Assembly: GCF_030122845.1 (NCBI RefSeq)
Contig: NZ_CP126084.1
Location: 4,278,001-4,342,000, forward strand
Length of the DNA stretch: 64,000 nucleotides
Direction of reading: 5' to 3'
DNA from: Paenibacillus woosongensis
GTDB taxonomy: Bacteria > Bacillota > Bacilli > Paenibacillales > Paenibacillaceae
Part shown: positions 17,345-26,264 of the stretch, piece after piece
Numbering within the stretch: the first letter of the stretch is position 1
Layout: each line of letters opens with the position of its first letter
Translations under genes and position numbers: made by a program
Notes under the pieces: model-generated
What the model was told of the DNA's origin: nothing
The model's input: only the letters and a program-made list of their open reading frames with translations
The model's database searches: none

Positions 17345-19090
17345 CTATTTATCCTTCGAATAGTCGCGAATCCGCGGCGTAATCAGCGATACATCCACTT
17401 CTTCATATGAGATTTGCGGTCCTTCCGGCGTCCATTTTGCCTTCGTCGTCTTCAGGAACTCTTCATCGTTACGATCCGGGAATTCCGGTTTGTAGTGAGC
17501 CCCGCGGCTCTCGTTGCGCAGCAATGCGCCCAGCGTCATCGCTTCCGCGAGCTCCAGCATGTTCCAGAGCTGACGGGTAAAAGCGGCACCGGCGTTATTC
17601 CAGCGGGACGTATCGTTAATGTTGATCTTTTGATAGCGCTGCTTCAGTTCCTTGATTTTGCCAATCGTCGCTTCGAGCTTATCGTTATGGCGCACAACCG
17701 TCATATTGTCGGTCATCCACTCGCCGAGCTCTTTATGGATAACATAAGCATTCTCTGTGCCGTCCATCGCCAGCAAAGCCTCAAACTTGCTCTCTTGCTC
17801 CTTGCGATTCTTCTCAAAGATCGCCGGGCTAAGATCTTCCGCCGATTTCTTCAGGCCGCGGATGTATTCGACCGCCTTCGGTCCGGCCACCATGCCGCCG
17901 TAAATCGCCGAGACGAGCGAGTTCGCTCCCAGGCGGTTCGCTCCGTGATACTGATACTCACATTCTCCAGCCGCGAAGAGGCCTGGAATATTCGTCATTT
18001 GGTTGTAATCAACCCACATGCCGCCCATAGAATAATGGACTGCCGGGAATATTTTCATCGGAATTTTACGAGGGTCATCGCCCATGAACTTCTCGTAAAT
18101 CTCGATGATGCCGCCGAGCTTAATATCGAGCTCCTTCGGATCCTTGTGAGACAAATCGAGATATACCATGTTCTCGCCGTTAATGCCCAGCTTCTGCTCT
18201 ACGCAGACATTGAATATTTCCCGGGTAGCGATATCGCGAGGCACCAGGTTGCCGTACGCCGGATATTTCTCCTCGAGGAAATACCAGGGCTTGCCGTCCT
18301 TGTAAGTCCAAATCCGTCCGCCCTCGCCGCGAGCCGATTCCGACATCAAGCGCAGCTTGTCGTCGCCTGGAATCGCCGTCGGGTGAATTTGAATGAACTC
18401 CCCGTTCGCGTAGTACACACCTTGCTGGTACACGGCACTAGCCGCAGTACCTGTATTGATTACCGAGTTCGTCGTTTTTCCGAAAATAATCCCCGGGCCG
18501 CCCGTCGCCAAAATCACAGCATCGGAAGCAAAGGTAACGACCTCCATCGAGCGAAGGTTCTGCGCCACGATCCCGCGGCATACGCCTTCGTCGTCCAGCA
18601 CCGCGGACGTGAACTCCCAGCTCTCATACTTCGTCACAAGGCCTGCTGCTTCATAGCGGCGCACCTGCTCATCGAGCGCGTACAGCAGCTGCTGGCCTGT
18701 CGTCGCTCCGGCAAACGCCGTGCGGTGATGCTTCGTTCCCCCGAAACGGCGGAAATCCAGCAAGCCCTCCGGCGTACGGTTAAACATAACCCCCATCCGG
18801 TCCATCAGATGGATGATGCCTGGAGCCGCTTCGCACATCGCTTTAACCGGCGGCTGATTCGCCAGGAAGTCTCCGCCGTATACGGTATCGTCGAAATGTT
18901 CCCATGGGGAGTCGCCTTCGCCCTTCGTGTTAACGGCGCCGTTAATTCCGCCCTGCGCGCAGACGGAGTGCGAACGCTTGACCGGAACAAGGGAGAACAA
19001 ATGCACCTGAATCCCGGCCTCCGCCGCTTTGATCGTAGCCATGAGCCCCGCCAGCCCGCCGCCTACGACGATAATGCTTTGTTTAGCCAT
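17345..19090 (-). CDS. sdhA: Succinate dehydrogenase flavoprotein subunit
   Basis: Catalytic subunit that oxidises succinate to fumarate; 581 residues, close to B. subtilis SdhA (586). The FAD-binding IIVVGGGLAGLMA opens the protein; HSVCAQGGINGA carries the region where FAD is bound covalently; HPTAIPG, SARGEGG and the later HYSMGGMWVD and NRLGANSLVSA supply the dicarboxylate site. The longest frame begins at 19150, but AGGAG then 11 bases precede the ATG of MAKQSII at 19090. A 64-bp tandem repeat fills the gap to sdhC upstream. Confidence 0.96.
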   Translation of the reverse strand: MAKQSIIVVGGGLAGLMATIKAAEAGIQVHLFSLVPVKRSHSVCAQGGINGAVNTKGEGDSPWEHFDDTVYGGDFLANQPPVKAMCEAAPGIIHLMDRMGVMFNRTPEGLLDFRRFGGTKHHRTAFAGATTGQQLLYALDEQVRRYEAAGLVTKYESWEFTSAVLDDEGVCRGIVAQNLRSMEVVTFASDAVILATGGPGIIFGKTTNSVINTGTAASAVYQQGVYYANGEFIQIHPTAIPGDDKLRLMSESARGEGGRIWTYKDGKPWYFLEEKYPAYGNLVPRDIATREIFNVCVEQKLGINGENMVYLDLSHKDPKELDIKLGGIIEIYEKFMGDDPRKIPMKIFPAVHYSMGGMWVDYNQMTNIPGLFAAGECEYQYHGANRLGANSLVSAIYGGMVAGPKAVEYIRGLKKSAEDLSPAIFEKNRKEQESKFEALLAMDGTENAYVIHKELGEWMTDNMTVVRHNDKLEATIGKIKELKQRYQKININDTSRWNNAGAAFTRQLWNMLELAEAMTLGALLRNESRGAHYKPEFPDRNDEEFLKTTKAKWTPEGPQISYEEVDVSLITPRIRDYSKDK

Positions 19091-19109
19091 ATATGTTTCA
19101 ACTCCTAAA

Positions 19110-19320
19110 AGTTTTGTTGAGCTATATTTCTTGGAATTACTTCGTAACAAAACTGCTTCGAAAGCATTTGCTTAGTTTTGTTGAGCGTTACTTCTTGGAA
19201 TTACTCCGTAACAAAACTTGCTTCGTAAGCATTTGCTTAGTTTTGTTGAGCGTTACTTCTTGGAATTACTCCGTAACAAAACTGCTTCGAAAGCATTTGC
19301 TTAGTTTTGTTCGGCATTAC
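19110..19320. repeat. 64-bp tandem repeat between sdhC and sdhA
   Basis: Three units at 19110-19173, 19174-19238 and 19239-19302 plus a partial fourth (19303-19320). Units 2 and 3 differ by only a few bases. Each begins AGTTTTGTT and has AACAAAACT about 35 bases on, so each can form a stem, and each ends with two small hairpins (GCTTCGAAAGC and AAGCATTTGCTT). The array occupies almost the whole gap and would be transcribed within the sdhCAB message. It is not CRISPR: the units are contiguous, without spacers. Confidence 0.95.
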
Positions 19321-19340
19321 TATCATTTAATTTATCGATC

Positions 19341-20012
19341 CTAGCCGACAAACGACTTCAGCGTCTGCAGCAAAGCCGTCCCTTCCGCAGCAAATTCTAC
19401 GTTGCGGAATGCAAACAACGACCAGATAAACATCACGGACACGATCACAAACAGCCCCATGAAAATGTTCGAAGAAACGCGCTGCGCACGCGGGCCGACC
19501 GTAATTCCCCAGCTAACAAGGAAAGACCACATGCCGTTGGCAAAGTGGAACGAGGCCGCGATCACGCTGATAAAGTAAACAATAAAGAAAATCGGCTGCG
19601 TAACGATTCCGTGCATCACTGCACCAAGCTCCTCGTGCGTCACGTTACCCAATGCGACTTGTACCCGAGTCTCCCAAACGTGCCAGATTACAAACGCAAA
19701 TACAATAACCCCGCTAATCCGCTGGAGCAAATAGCGAAGGTTCCGTTCATTGCGGAATCTGCCGTTGTTCGGCTTCGCCTGAAATGCGATATACATGCCG
19801 TATACGCCGTGGTACAGCAGCGGCAGCCAAATAAATAACGCTTCGATAACAATAACAAGCGGCAGACTGTTCAGTAATGCCACGGCATCCATGAATCCCT
19901 GCCTTCCGCCTTCAACGGCTGAAAAGTTCGTAATCATGTGTTCCAGAATAAAAAATCCTAGCGGAATGACACCCAGGAGCGAGTGCAGCTTTCTGGAATA
20001 AAACCCTTTCAT
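19341..20012 (-). CDS. sdhC: Succinate dehydrogenase cytochrome b558 subunit
   Basis: Membrane anchor of complex II that binds haem and reduces menaquinone; 223 residues with five membrane helices. Histidines fit for haem ligation lie in YSRKLHSLLGVIP near 10, FILEHMITNF near 22, LLYHGVYGMYI near 67, FVIWHVWETR near 107 and ASFHFANGMW near 152, as in the B. subtilis protein (202 residues). Start ATG at 20012 follows AAAGGGG by 11 bases. First gene of sdhCAB; the LysR gene is divergent. Confidence 0.94.
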   Translation of the reverse strand: MKGFYSRKLHSLLGVIPLGFFILEHMITNFSAVEGGRQGFMDAVALLNSLPLVIVIEALFIWLPLLYHGVYGMYIAFQAKPNNGRFRNERNLRYLLQRISGVIVFAFVIWHVWETRVQVALGNVTHEELGAVMHGIVTQPIFFIVYFISVIAASFHFANGMWSFLVSWGITVGPRAQRVSSNIFMGLFVIVSVMFIWSLFAFRNVEFAAEGTALLQTLKSFVG

Positions 20013-20124
20013 AAGTGCGTGTTCCCCTTTCTCGTTTCCATCGTTCCCTATTCAATAACATCGTTCGACACCGGCCGTCAGGAAAGTACTATGACATATT
20101 CCACATCAAAACGGCCATATTCGC

Positions 20125-20142
20125 ATGTGATTTTAATAACAT
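20125..20142. promoter_or_regulatory. Rex-like inverted repeat upstream of sdhC
   Basis: ATGTGATTTTAATAACAT is an 18-bp imperfect inverted repeat in the sdhC/lysR gap, with the size and arms of the Rex consensus TTGTGAANNNNTTCACAA. A second, weaker GTGA...TCAC repeat follows at 20143-20160. A similar site precedes the NADH dehydrogenase gene at 38064. The rest of the 321-base gap shows no other clear element. Confidence 0.4.
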
Positions 20143-20333
20143 GTGAACATCTTGTGTCACTTTTAATGTTACTCCTTTTTATCTTATAATGGAATTGCAA
20201 TATACGTATTAATCGTTATAACATTTATGCATATCCATTTACAAGCATATAGTTTCTATGAATAGGTGATCAAGTTAAGAACTCGTTCTTTTTCAATATA
20301 ACTATACGTCTAACAATCGGAGGGATGTAACCT

Positions 20334-21239
20334 ATGATGGAAGATTTACTCGTCTTCACTACGGTTGTCGAGCAGTCCAGCTTAAACAAAGCCTCAAAGC
20401 TGCTGAATTTGTCGCAGCCGGCCCTGTCGCGCAAAATAGCCAAGCTCGAGGAGGAATGGGGCGTCGCGCTATTCGAGCGGAAAGGAAAGCGGCTTGAGCT
20501 GACCCGCGTCGGCCAGGAGGCTTATATCTACGCCATGGAGCAGCGCCAGCGCCATCAGCATTTCCTGCAATCGGTCTCCCGCTTTAAAACGGCTGAACGC
20601 AGGGTCATCACGCTCGGAGCGAGCCTGACAACGATTCAGACGACTCTCCCTTCGCTCGTGACCGCACTGATGAACAAGTTGCCGGACATCGAAGTGAAGC
20701 TTGTTACTGGCAAAACCCATGAAATCGTCTCTTATGTCCGTGACAAAAGAATTGATCTCGGCGTCGTCGCTTCGTCGATTTCCGAGCAGGGCTTGAAATG
20801 CATCCCCCTGTTTCAGGATCATCTGGAGCTGGTCGTCCCGCGGAATCATGCCCTGGCCGGGGGAAAGCCGGCCGCCATGGAGGATTTAAACGGCCTGCCT
20901 ATGATCATTTTCTCCAAAGGGACATGGTACCGGAAGCTGATTGATGACCTGTTCGGACGCTACGGCATCATACCGGATGTGCGCATGGAAATCGATTCCT
21001 TCGAAGCCATTGTGCGTCTCCTCCCGACATGCCGGGCCGCTGCGCTGCTGCCGCAATCGTATCTGAGGCCCCAGCTGCTGAAAGACAATGAACTGGTGGC
21101 TCTGCCGATGAAAGAGCTGGAGCAAACGCGTCGTGAGACCTGTCTCATTTATGGCAGCAGCTCGGAGCTGACTCAAGAGACCAAAGAGTGGATTAATGAT
21201 ATCAAGGGCAGCTTGATCCATGCCCTGGAGCTGGAGTGA
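20334..21239 (+). CDS. LysR-family transcriptional regulator
   Basis: 301-residue regulator with an N-terminal winged helix (LLVFTTVVEQSSLNKASKLL, then SQPALSRKIAKLEEEWGVALF) and a C-terminal type-2 periplasmic-binding fold (residues 90-295) for a small inducer. AGGGATG lies before the start; ATG 20334 and the next ATG are both usable. It is divergent from sdhCAB and could control it, as LysR proteins commonly act on a divergent neighbour; in Bacillus the LysR proteins CcpC and CitR act on citrate-cycle genes. The link is inference. Confidence 0.92.
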   Translation: MMEDLLVFTTVVEQSSLNKASKLLNLSQPALSRKIAKLEEEWGVALFERKGKRLELTRVGQEAYIYAMEQRQRHQHFLQSVSRFKTAERRVITLGASLTTIQTTLPSLVTALMNKLPDIEVKLVTGKTHEIVSYVRDKRIDLGVVASSISEQGLKCIPLFQDHLELVVPRNHALAGGKPAAMEDLNGLPMIIFSKGTWYRKLIDDLFGRYGIIPDVRMEIDSFEAIVRLLPTCRAAALLPQSYLRPQLLKDNELVALPMKELEQTRRETCLIYGSSSELTQETKEWINDIKGSLIHALELE

Positions 21240-21376
21240 TTTTACGTATTCTTCTAACGTTTGCCTTGATTACGATGATTCACGAGGGTGGAAATGGGGT
21301 ATTACAACGAGTTGAGCCCTTCCTTGAGAATACATTTCATCCGCAAAGAACCAGTTAAGTTCGGAGGTGTCCATCC

Positions 21377-21901
21377 ATGAGAACGTTTCGTACCCAGCTC
21401 ACCTTCCATTGGCATAATCACCGCAAGCGGCTGTTATGGTTTGGAGCTATCGTCCTATTCCTTGATTTTTGGCTGATTGCCGGATACGGCATATATGAGC
21501 CCGATTATGCAATCGCATTGGTGATGAATAATAATTTTGCCGCAATTTCAATTTTCATCCTCCTAACCGCTTATGTTACTGCCGCCAGCTCTTTCCCGCT
21601 GCTCATGGGCTTGGGCTGGACGCGCAAGCAATACTATTGGAGCAGCCTGATCTATTTCGCTGCCTTCAGCATAGCGGTATCCCTTGCGCAGACGCTCCTT
21701 ATCGCGGCGCTCAGGCAACTGCTCCCACTGATCACCTTCGATCCGGGCATTGCCGTCATTTCATATGGCATGCTATGGTATTCGCAGACTGCAGTCTTCT
21801 TCCTTCTGGCCATGGTGTTTTTTCTGACGAGTACCTTGATGTACCGGTTCGGTTTGTTCTGGGGCGTCGGATTAATCGTTGTTTATATTCTGAGTCTATA
21901 A
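21377..21901 (+). CDS. Membrane protein of unknown function
   Basis: 174 residues with about five hydrophobic helices (near 18-38, 50-72, 88-112, 128-150, 152-172). The pattern of SFPLLMGLGWTRKQYYW between helices 2 and 3 is like that of ABC-2-type exporter permeases, in which a GxTR(K/R) motif precedes a helix. No ATPase gene is adjacent, so an orphan permease or a permease-like remnant is possible. The ribosome site GGAGGTG precedes ATG 21377. I do not recognise a named family. Confidence 0.75.
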   Translation: MRTFRTQLTFHWHNHRKRLLWFGAIVLFLDFWLIAGYGIYEPDYAIALVMNNNFAAISIFILLTAYVTAASSFPLLMGLGWTRKQYYWSSLIYFAAFSIAVSLAQTLLIAALRQLLPLITFDPGIAVISYGMLWYSQTAVFFLLAMVFFLTSTLMYRFGLFWGVGLIVVYILSL

Positions 21902-21912
21902 GAGCCAAATAT

Positions 21913-21956
21913 AAAGGAAGCTGTATCCGCCCCTCCCGGCTGACTCAGCTTCCTTT
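21913..21956. terminator. Bidirectional terminator
   Basis: AAAGGAAGCTG and its complement flank a 22-base loop between two convergent genes; T-rich on both sides. Confidence 0.82.
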
Positions 21957-21969
21957 GCCATTGTATCCG

Positions 21970-22638
21970 TCACTCGTCCTCGTTAATGACAGCTTCAAAT
22001 CTCTCGATATTCTCATTAGAACCGATCATGACCATAATATCTCCGGCATTCAGCACATCCATCGCGGTCGGGGCGACAATGACCCCCGTCTGTTTATGGA
22101 TCGCAACGATGCTGCAGCTGTAATTCACACGCGGATTGATCTCGCCCAGCGTTTTGCCGGCCAGGCATGCAGGCACACTCAGCTCGACGATGCTGTACTC
22201 CTTCGACAGCTCGATGTAATCGAGCAAATTCGGCGTCACCAGCTGATGCGCCACGCGAACCCCCATATCCCTCTCTGGAAAAATAACCCGGTCCACGCCA
22301 AGCTTCTCCAGCGCCCGGCCATGCAGGACGGAAATCGCCTTTGCGACGACCGTTTTGATGCCCAAATCCTTGAGCAGAATCGCCGTCAGGATGCTCATCT
22401 GAATATCACTGCCGATTGCCACAATGCCACAATCGAAATTACGGATGCCGAGCGATTTCAGTACATCTTCATCCGTAGCATCAGCCGCGACGGCATGGGT
22501 TAAATAAGCGCTCATATCGTTGACCAACTCTTCGTTCAGGTCGACGCCAAGCACCTCGTATCCCAGATCCATTAACTCAAGCGCCAGGCTGGAGCCGAAG
22601 CGCCCCAAGCCGATCACCACAAACTGCTGCATTTTCAT
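21970..22638 (-). CDS. ktrA: Ktr potassium-uptake regulatory subunit (RCK)
   Basis: Cytoplasmic gating ring of the KtrAB potassium transporter, 222 residues, the length of B. subtilis KtrA. The Rossmann RCK_N domain starts FVVIGLGRFGSSLALEL and ends its second strand at VLGVD, as expected for nucleotide (ATP/ADP/NADH) binding. The C-terminal RCK_C domain from about 135 binds c-di-AMP in characterised homologues. It follows the membrane subunit by 15 bases, so the pair is one transcription unit under the riboswitch at 24099-24240. Confidence 0.93.
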   Translation of the reverse strand: MKMQQFVVIGLGRFGSSLALELMDLGYEVLGVDLNEELVNDMSAYLTHAVAADATDEDVLKSLGIRNFDCGIVAIGSDIQMSILTAILLKDLGIKTVVAKAISVLHGRALEKLGVDRVIFPERDMGVRVAHQLVTPNLLDYIELSKEYSIVELSVPACLAGKTLGEINPRVNYSCSIVAIHKQTGVIVAPTAMDVLNAGDIMVMIGSNENIERFEAVINEDE

Positions 22639-22653
22639 TGATTGGTCGAACTC

Positions 22654-23988
22654 CTATCCTATAATCATTTTCCCTTCGGGATAACGGTATAATTCCTTAC
22701 CCTTTTTCGGACCAAGCGCATAAGCCAGCGTCAAGAGACCCAGGCGGCCGGTAAACATCATGAAGCATAAAATAATTTTGCCGATATCGGTCAAATCCAG
22801 GGTCAGCCCCATCGTTAAACCGACCGTGGCAAAAGCAGACGTCGTCTCGAACAGAATGCTCAGAAAACCCGCTTCCTCGGTCGTGGATAATATCATTGCC
22901 GCCGCTATGACGAGAAACAGCGCCAGCATCGTAATCGTGACGGCCTTAAAAATCCGCTCCTGGGACAAACGATAGCGGAAGAGCACCATATCATTGCGTC
23001 CGCGAATCATAGAAATGACCGCGCCAACCAATATCATGAACGTCGTCGTCTTGATCCCGCCGCCCGTCGAGCCCGGGGAAGCGCCGATAAACATCAGGAT
23101 GATTATGAAGAATTGGGTGGCCTGGCGAAGAGTCCCGATATCCACTGAATTCGCGCCCGCCGTCCGTGTCGTGACCGACTGGAATAATGAACCCCATATT
23201 TTCCCGCCCCAATCCAAAGAGCCCATCGTTTTGGCATTCGTAAATTCGAATATAAAGATGACGAGCGCCCCGATGAAAATAAGCGATCCGGTCATGGACA
23301 GAACCACTTTGGAATGCAGCGACAGCTTGCGGCTGCGGCGGAAATCCGCGAGCTCGGACAACACAATAAAACCGAGCCCGCCCGATACGATCAGGAACAT
23401 CGCTACGAAGTTAACGAGCGGATCGTCTACATACCCCGTGAGGCTGTGAAATTTCCCGAATAAATCGAAGCCGGCGTTATTGAACAGTGACACCGCATGA
23501 AACACTCCATAGTAGGCGGCCTGCCCTAGCGGCATGTCAAACGCCCAGCGAATCGCAAACAACAGGGCGGCGCTGACTTCAATGACCAGGGAATACATCA
23601 GTACCTTGCGTATGAGGCGCACGATGCCCTCCATCGTATTCTGATTCATCGCCTCCTGCAGCAGAAGGCGGTCGCGCAGCGAAATCCGCCGCTTGAACAC
23701 AAGGGAGAAGAGGGTCGCCATGGTCATGAAGCCTAGACCCCCAATCTGAATAAGAGTCATAATCACGATTTGGCCGAATGACGAGAAATAAGTCCCTGTA
23801 TCGCGAACGACAAGCCCCGTAACACAAGTGGCCGAGGTCGCCGTAAACAACGCATCAACGAAAGGAAGAGATTCCCCGGTTGTGGTGGCGAGCGGCGTCA
23901 TCAGCAGGAGTGTTCCGGCCAGTATAATCGCCGCAAAGCCAAGCACCAATATACGCGGTGGAGATAATTTAAACCATTGGGACGGCAT
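22654..23988 (-). CDS. ktrB: Ktr potassium transporter membrane subunit
   Basis: TrkH/KtrB-type channel-like K+ (often Na+-coupled) uptake protein, 444 residues against 445-450 in Bacillus. It has four M1-P-M2 repeats with filter-like segments TSATCVTGLVVRDTG, FNNAGFDLFG, TRTAGANSVD and FATVGLTMGL. The longest frame begins at 24072, but AGGAGGTGAGCACG stands directly before the ATG at 23988. Expression should fall when c-di-AMP is high, through the leader riboswitch. Confidence 0.95.
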   Translation of the reverse strand: MPSQWFKLSPPRILVLGFAAIILAGTLLLMTPLATTTGESLPFVDALFTATSATCVTGLVVRDTGTYFSSFGQIVIMTLIQIGGLGFMTMATLFSLVFKRRISLRDRLLLQEAMNQNTMEGIVRLIRKVLMYSLVIEVSAALLFAIRWAFDMPLGQAAYYGVFHAVSLFNNAGFDLFGKFHSLTGYVDDPLVNFVAMFLIVSGGLGFIVLSELADFRRSRKLSLHSKVVLSMTGSLIFIGALVIFIFEFTNAKTMGSLDWGGKIWGSLFQSVTTRTAGANSVDIGTLRQATQFFIIILMFIGASPGSTGGGIKTTTFMILVGAVISMIRGRNDMVLFRYRLSQERIFKAVTITMLALFLVIAAAMILSTTEEAGFLSILFETTSAFATVGLTMGLTLDLTDIGKIILCFMMFTGRLGLLTLAYALGPKKGKELYRYPEGKMIIG

Positions 23989-24062
23989 CGTGCTCACCTC
24001 CTCTTTCCTTGATCTGCGTTCCTCACATTTATACCCCTTTATTATGGACACTTTGGCAAAAG

Positions 24063-24086
24063 AAAAAAGCACTGGAAATCCAGAGC
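24063..24086 (-). terminator. Riboswitch-linked terminator before ktrB
   Basis: On the minus strand, GCTCTGGA/TCCAGTGC forms an 8-base stem with one mismatch followed by TTTTTT, just past the aptamer and 74 bases before ktrB. It is the expected expression platform. Confidence 0.85.
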
Positions 24087-24098
24087 CCTTTCGGTAAT

Positions 24099-24240
24099 GG
24101 TTCCTGCTGCAATACGCCTACGAGGTTAGCTGACGGGCTCGGGCCTGCAGAGCAGCCCTATTCGCCTCCTGCGCCGGACTTTCCCGTCCGTGCAGGGCCT
24201 GAGAAATTCACCCAAAAAAATTGGTTCCCCCGTTTTCCAT
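24099..24240 (-). ncRNA. c-di-AMP riboswitch (ydaO-yuaA class)
   Basis: Read on the minus strand the leader has the class landmarks in order: GGGGGAACC, then a T-run and GGGTGAA; a GC-rich variable stem; CCCGAGCCCGTCAGCTAACC; and TCGTAGGCGT. In this class c-di-AMP binding favours termination. It precedes ktrBA, one of the commonest targets in Gram-positive bacteria. Boundaries are approximate, from motif reading only. The remaining gap 24241-24539 shows nothing else I can name. Confidence 0.93.
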
Positions 24241-24539
24241 TGGAAATTCGGCCGATATTCTTTTCAATTCTTTCATTTCACATTTTCATTCCATCTTTAT
24301 GAATTGGATTATAAGCTTAATTAACGTCCACCACAAAGCTTGATTTACCCGAAATACCATGAAAATCACCTTTGCCGCCTGAAACGGAGCTTGCCATCCT
24401 TCATTCTCTGAGCCATACTGTATTTTTGCGGAATTATTGCCTCTTTTCTGCGCTTGGCTCGTTCGATTCTGGCGATTGCTCCATGCTTATGATATCTTTA
24501 CAATGATATCCATTTACACTAGAGCAAAGGGGTTTTTGA

Positions 24540-26264
24540 ATGTTATCCAACTTTTCGTCCGCAGGGCGAACGCCGAAGCGCACCACGCTTCGGGTGCTGG
24601 CCGCCGTAGGTTTCCTCCTTTTTCTGGCCCTGCAGGTTCTGCCGATGGCCACGCCGGATTCATTGCAGCAAATTCAGAAGACGATCACAAAGCAGCAGGC
24701 GAAGGAAATCGCTGCCGAGTTCGCCGCTTCGACACTGGAGCTGCCTGTAGCATTGGACGATGTTTTGGTTACATATGAATCTCGATCGGACATATATGGT
24801 TACTTAACCCGAGCGGGCCTGATGAAAACTTATATGCAAAATTACGATGAACAGTTTCCGCTCGAGATATTTCGCGTTCGCTTCGAGCAGCCAGACGGCA
24901 TCCTTAGCGCCTTAACCGTAGACGTTAACATGTATGGCGGCAGAGTGGCCGGATTCGAACGTGTCGAAACCTACAGCAACGCCACCAGGGATCTGCTGCA
25001 GAAGCAAGGCATCACGGGCGGCAGGGGGTTGCAGGTCACGGAGGGAGACTTGACGCCCGAGGACAAAGAAAGCCTGGCTGCTCCGTATCTTAAGGCATTT
25101 GACTTCGATCCCGCTCAACTGAAGATCGAGAGCGCCGAAAACGAATCGGGTCTGATCTACGAAATTCCGGGCTATGAAGCCGGTCAATCCCGCGGGCTAA
25201 TCGAATTTCGCTTCCAAGACGGAACCGTGTCCTCCATGGAAGCATATTTCGATCCCCCTGCCGCTCATCTGGACTATGTAAAAGGCCAAAAGAAGCTGGC
25301 CAGCTGGTTCACCTGGGTTGGCTACGCCCTATTCACCTTCGTGCTCGGCATTCTGGCGATCATCTATAGTGTGAAGACCAGACCGTTTTCTTCTTTTCTG
25401 CGCGGCCTGGTTCTGTCCACTGCTTACTTTATTTTTACGATGGTCGGAGCGGTTAATATGCTTCCGATGCTGGAGAAGGACGGGCTCGGAACAGAGGTCC
25501 TGATCCTCGGCTTCATCGTGCAAGGCGCACTCACTTTGGTAATATCGGCCTCTATTTACTTCTCCCTGATCGGAGGAGACGGACTCTGGCGCAAACAGGG
25601 GCTTAATTTATGGGCCAGAGCCAAGGAGCCGGGATACGGGCAGCATGTCCTGTTCTCGATGCAAAGCGCCTATTTGTGGGCTTTGATCCTGCTCGGGGCG
25701 CAATCGGTCATCTTCTTTGTCCTTGGACACACGATCGGCACCTGGTCAACGACTGATGCCACCCAGTCGGCCTACAACATGCTCTATCCCATCCTGTTCC
25801 CCTTGCTCGCCTGGGTAGCAGGGATCGGCGAGGAAGCTGTCTATCGCTTGTTCGGCATCCCGATGCTGAAGAAAATATTCCGCAGCACGTTCGTAGCCAG
25901 CTTGATCTCATCGATGATTTGGGCGTTCGGACATTCCTTGTATCCGATTTATCCCGTCTATTCACGCCCGATTGAATTGACGATTGTCGGGCTGTTGTTC
26001 AGCTTTGTTTTTCTGCGCTACGGCTATATTACCGCCATGTTCACGCATGTCATCTTCAACAGCATCCTCATGTCGCTCAGCCTTATGCTGATGGGCGGGG
26101 TGCTGAACTGGACCGCAGGGATTGTTTACATCGCTCTGCCGGCGATCGTAGCCTATGTTATATATTTGTTCAACCCGCCGGGCCGGACGGAGAGCATTCC
26201 GCCGGTACAACGCAAAGAAGAGGAGCCGCAGTTTACGACTCCTCATCCCGAAGGGCATTTATAA
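24540..26264 (+). CDS. CPBP-family intramembrane metalloprotease
   Basis: 574-residue membrane protein. Residue 15-37 is a first helix, followed by an extracytoplasmic region of about 210 residues with repeated PepSY-like blocks ([26 protein letters not shown]), then about eight helices. The CPBP/Abi core carries [11 protein letters not shown] (the EExxxR motif) near 427, WAFGHSLYP (FxxxH) near 461 and HVIFNS near 502, the metal and catalytic ligands. Such proteins cleave within membranes or act in CAAX processing and bacteriocin immunity; the target here is unknown. Its 3' end overlaps that of uvrC by 32 bases on the opposite strand. Confidence 0.87.
   Translation: MLSNFSSAGRTPKRTTLRVLAAVGFLLFLALQVLPMATPDSLQQIQKTITKQQAKEIAAEFAASTLELPVALDDVLVTYESRSDIYGYLTRAGLMKTYMQNYDEQFPLEIFRVRFEQPDGILSALTVDVNMYGGRVAGFERVETYSNATRDLLQKQGITGGRGLQVTEGDLTPEDKESLAAPYLKAFDFDPAQLKIESAENESGLIYEIPGYEAGQSRGLIEFRFQDGTVSSMEAYFDPPAAHLDYVKGQKKLASWFTWVGYALFTFVLGILAIIYSVKTRPFSSFLRGLVLSTAYFIFTMVGAVNMLPMLEKDGLGTEVLILGFIVQGALTLVISASIYFSLIGGDGLWRKQGLNLWARAKEPGYGQHVLFSMQSAYLWALILLGAQSVIFFVLGHTIGTWSTTDATQSAYNMLYPILFPLLAWVAGIGEEAVYRLFGIPMLKKIFRSTFVASLISSMIWAFGHSLYPIYPVYSRPIELTIVGLLFSFVFLRYGYITAMFTHVIFNSILMSLSLMLMGGVLNWTAGIVYIALPAIVAYVIYLFNPPGRTESIPPVQRKEEEPQFTTPHPEGHL

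Noticed and set aside
17414..19108. A 564-codon open frame on the plus strand
   Set aside because: It is antisense to sdhA for its whole length, has no ribosome site and a composition typical of a complementary frame of a GC-rich gene.
19110..19320. CRISPR-like direct repeats
   Set aside because: The units are contiguous with no spacers and lie inside an operon; no cas gene is present.
24009..24302. A 97-codon plus-strand frame
   Set aside because: It lies over the c-di-AMP riboswitch on the opposite strand, whose conserved structure explains the sequence.
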